DNA from: Nemopilema nomurai
Taxonomy: Eukaryota > Cnidaria > Scyphozoa > Rhizostomeae > Rhizostomatidae
Assembly (NCBI GenBank): GCA_003864495.1
Contig: ML133412.1
Location: forward strand, 901,734-965,733
Length of the DNA: 64,000 bases
Reading direction: 5' to 3'
The notes under the pieces were generated by a model that worked only from the letters and a program-made list of their open reading frames with translations, made no database searches and had not been told where the DNA came from. The translations under genes and the position numbers were made by a program. How positions within the stretch are numbered: position 1 is the stretch's first letter; each line of letters opens with the position of its first letter. Shown here in pieces: positions 61,924-64,000 of this stretch.

Positions 61924-64000
61924 ACAATCTCTGCCAAAAGTCTTGGAACACTTGCCCCAATTTACGCATCACGCAAATTGCCAAATCCCCTCGCCCCGCC
62001 TCCCGCAAACAATGTTGTGTAGCGCTAAAGTGAATAATCCTAAAAACAAAAGTTAAGTATTCCCATGTACCTATGGTCTTCCTCTAAAGATGCAACATTG
62101 TTTAAGGGGGCAAGGGGGTTTTGCAGCTACCAAGGAGAGACGGAAATAGAACGGGGGTCGCAAAATAAAAAAAATCTCACGGTGTTCCAACTACTTTTGG
62201 CAGAGATTGTCTGAGTGTCAAATCGAAAGCGGACAGATACGGCTATAAAAATGGTGGCTACCCCTAGGTTTTCAGGGGCGCTGATTTCATTTTTGGCAGT
62301 TACAAGGCCGTATCTCGAACGAATGGTGCGCTTTTGGTAGACGGCCTCCTTTTTATCAGTTTAAAAGCCATATCTTCAATGATTGCTGCGCTTCATGTTA
62401 CCTGTTTTCTCTATATAAATCATAAATTACAATATTTTATCCTAATGCGTCCAGTATTGTAGAAAAGAACCAAAAATATGCACAGAGTCTGGGAAAGGGT
62501 CATAAATGCCTTTCCTCCACACAGGGTTAGCTCAATGTTTACAAGTGCAAAACGTTAATCGCCAATAACTAGAAATAGCAGGACTTCTAGACAAACATTG
62601 ACAGGATTGTCAGTGAATGTTGTACGATAGCTTTTAATTCGACTAGAATTGTTTCGCTTCGGGTAGAGGATAAAGATGTGATCGTTTTGAACGTCTTCCG
62701 TGGGTCTCCTACTATTCTGCCAAGTACGGGCATGTTGTTATGCTGTTGCCGTGGGAAGGCCATGTTTTCCATTTTGCTGCCCCCAAAACAACATATAATA
62801 AGGACATTGAACTCTCCAAAGACACTCCAGTGTTTGATACAGCAAAGGCCCCAGTATCGTTTGTTAGGGGCTCCCTCATTGATGAAGAGAAACTAGAGAT
62901 GTTGAACTTTCGATGGCGCACTATCACGTTTGAGCATTGATTTGACATTTGTTGCCAGAAAACAGTACAGTTCTGTGGTAATTCTTGTGCAACAATGCTA
63001 CTGAAATCAGGGCAGCATGAATATAAACATGCCATCGCCACCAGATGCCAGGGAAGAGTTCCGTTGACATATTATTGTTTTACAAGAGTGCTTGAGAACA
63101 AAGCGCTTTGAAGAGCAGCCCATTGTCCTGCTCAGTTTGCATGCTTCGCAGCCTCCAGCTTCCTGCCAATGACTTCGATCAACGGTCTACACCAACGGTC
63201 TACAGTTTCTTTTATTTGAAATACGCCATGTATTAAAACACATTTCCTTAGGAAATGTCCCAAAATATGTGCAATGTATCCCAGTATATGTAGTTTGTGC
63301 ATTTTGGCCAAAACACTTTATGTAATGGCCGAAATAAAGGAATTTCTGCACGATCTACACTTTTTTAAAAGAAAGACATTACCCATTGTTATTTTCTTTT
63401 CTCAAAAAGTGTAGACCGTGGAGTTTTCCTTGATTTTCTGGCATTCGGTGCGCATATGTTTCCAATTCTTTAACATATGAATAAGTACACTTAAACACAT
63501 CCTTAACGTGTTTTTCAGTTGAAATTTCTGTGAAATGGTGGGTGCTTGATTGATTTAAGTTTGTAGACCGTGGCTGTAGACCGTTGGGCAAGATATCAGG
63601 ATGCGGCCGCATCGAAGCTAGCCTCGATCGCATGAAGAGACACTACATACCCTCGAACAACGGCTTATTGGGAGCCTCTCTAAGATTTTTATTCAGTTTT
63701 TTCAGTAGAAAATTGAAGGAAAACCTTAAGTGCATGAAACATCCGTACTTCTGATAGCAATAATCGTACCATAAGCCTCATAAACGTTGTGAAATTAGTG
63801 TTGTAAATATGAATTATATGAAATAGTTTTTTTTATCACTAGAATACGATATAGCAGTCAATACTTTGTCCGATGCCCTCTGTTTGAAGCGAATACTTTC
63901 AGACGATCGTGCATCGTTGCTATCGTTCGATCAATGGGAGAGGAATCGTGAGCTAACGGAGTCGTCAACCTTGTCCTCAACTCAACGAAACTCTTTTTTT
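61924..64000. repeat. array copy 15, cut by window end (duplicate of copy 6)
   Basis: First 2077 bp of a unit. Carries the 7-bp insertion known only from copy 6. Confidence 0.98.

Larger units (their letters stand above)
18085..64000. repeat. satellite-like tandem array, unit about 3.13 kb, 14 full copies plus partial 15th
   Basis: Head-to-tail copies, with starts placed at the ACAATCTCTGCCAAAAG motif: 18085, 21217, 24346, 27474, 30604, 33734, 36873, 40003, 43136, 46268, 49403, 52533, 55664, 58794 and 61924. Periods are 3128-3139 bp. Copies differ mainly by single-base indels in homopolymers and rare substitutions; by eye they are far above 99% identical. The array starts abruptly 495 bp after the CniFL-type gene and runs off the right edge. 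Each unit holds the same decayed mobile-element pieces, annotated once in copy 2. To place them elsewhere, add to a copy start: palindrome centre +139, NTPase remnant +704 to +1071, inverted-repeat element +1247 to +1653, transposase remnant +1925 to +2606. Confidence 0.99.

Noticed and set aside
18741..63633. Recurrent 60-136-residue open frames in every unit as real small genes
   Set aside because: They overlap on both strands, change with single-base indels between copies, and show no recognisable protein family. The exceptions are the two decayed element fragments annotated as pseudogenes.
18085..64000. Ribosomal RNA, 5S, snRNA or histone gene array
   Set aside because: The unit size is plausible for such arrays, but I find no recognisable rRNA, snRNA or histone sequence in the unit.

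Overview
The window looks like nuclear DNA of an anthozoan cnidarian, probably a stony coral or close relative. It is AT-rich. Its genes have GT-AG introns, vertebrate-like exon structures and animal protein families, including a collagen-Ig-fibrinogen protein of the type described in cnidarians as ficolin-like (CniFL). I infer the organism from these families; no species is identifiable by eye. All recognised host genes are on the + strand.

Layout. (1) 1-9,671: the last nine coding exons of an aromatic amino acid hydroxylase, best matching phenylalanine hydroxylase; the 5' end lies outside the window. Its introns hold several unrelated minisatellites with periods of 71, 33, 30 and 51 bp. The 51-bp one carries twelve perfect TGACGTCA (CRE) octamers. 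(2) 9,672-12,189: intergenic DNA with a tRNA-derived SINE at about 10.36-10.65 kb. (3) 12,190-14,637: four exons of an AMN1-like leucine-rich-repeat gene. Its last 55-60 residues are not found in the window. (4) 15,765-17,589: an intronless gene for a membrane-anchored collagen / two-Ig / fibrinogen-domain protein, with a one-base frame break inside the collagen stretch. (5) 18,085 to the window end: an uninterrupted head-to-tail array of a unit of about 3.13 kb, 14 complete copies plus a partial 15th, continuing past the right edge.

The array unit is not a host gene. It is a decayed composite of mobile DNA: a broken Tc1/mariner-like transposase on the - strand, a short broken NTPase/helicase-like stretch on the + strand, a 437-bp imperfect palindrome at the unit junction whose core resembles Tc1-type terminal inverted repeats, and a roughly 410-bp element bounded by 25-bp inverted repeats. 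All copies I inspected carry the same lesions, so decay preceded amplification. The last 8.8 kb of the window repeats the segment 28,190 bp upstream with no net length change and with shared private variants. That means either a nine-unit higher-order repeat or an assembly duplication.

The three host genes show no sign of functional coupling: amino acid/monoamine metabolism, a cell-cycle-type LRR protein, and a candidate innate-immune lectin. The main items of interest are the array and its higher-order structure, the missing AMN1 3' end beside it, the frame break in the CniFL-like gene, and the CRE minisatellite in the hydroxylase intron.
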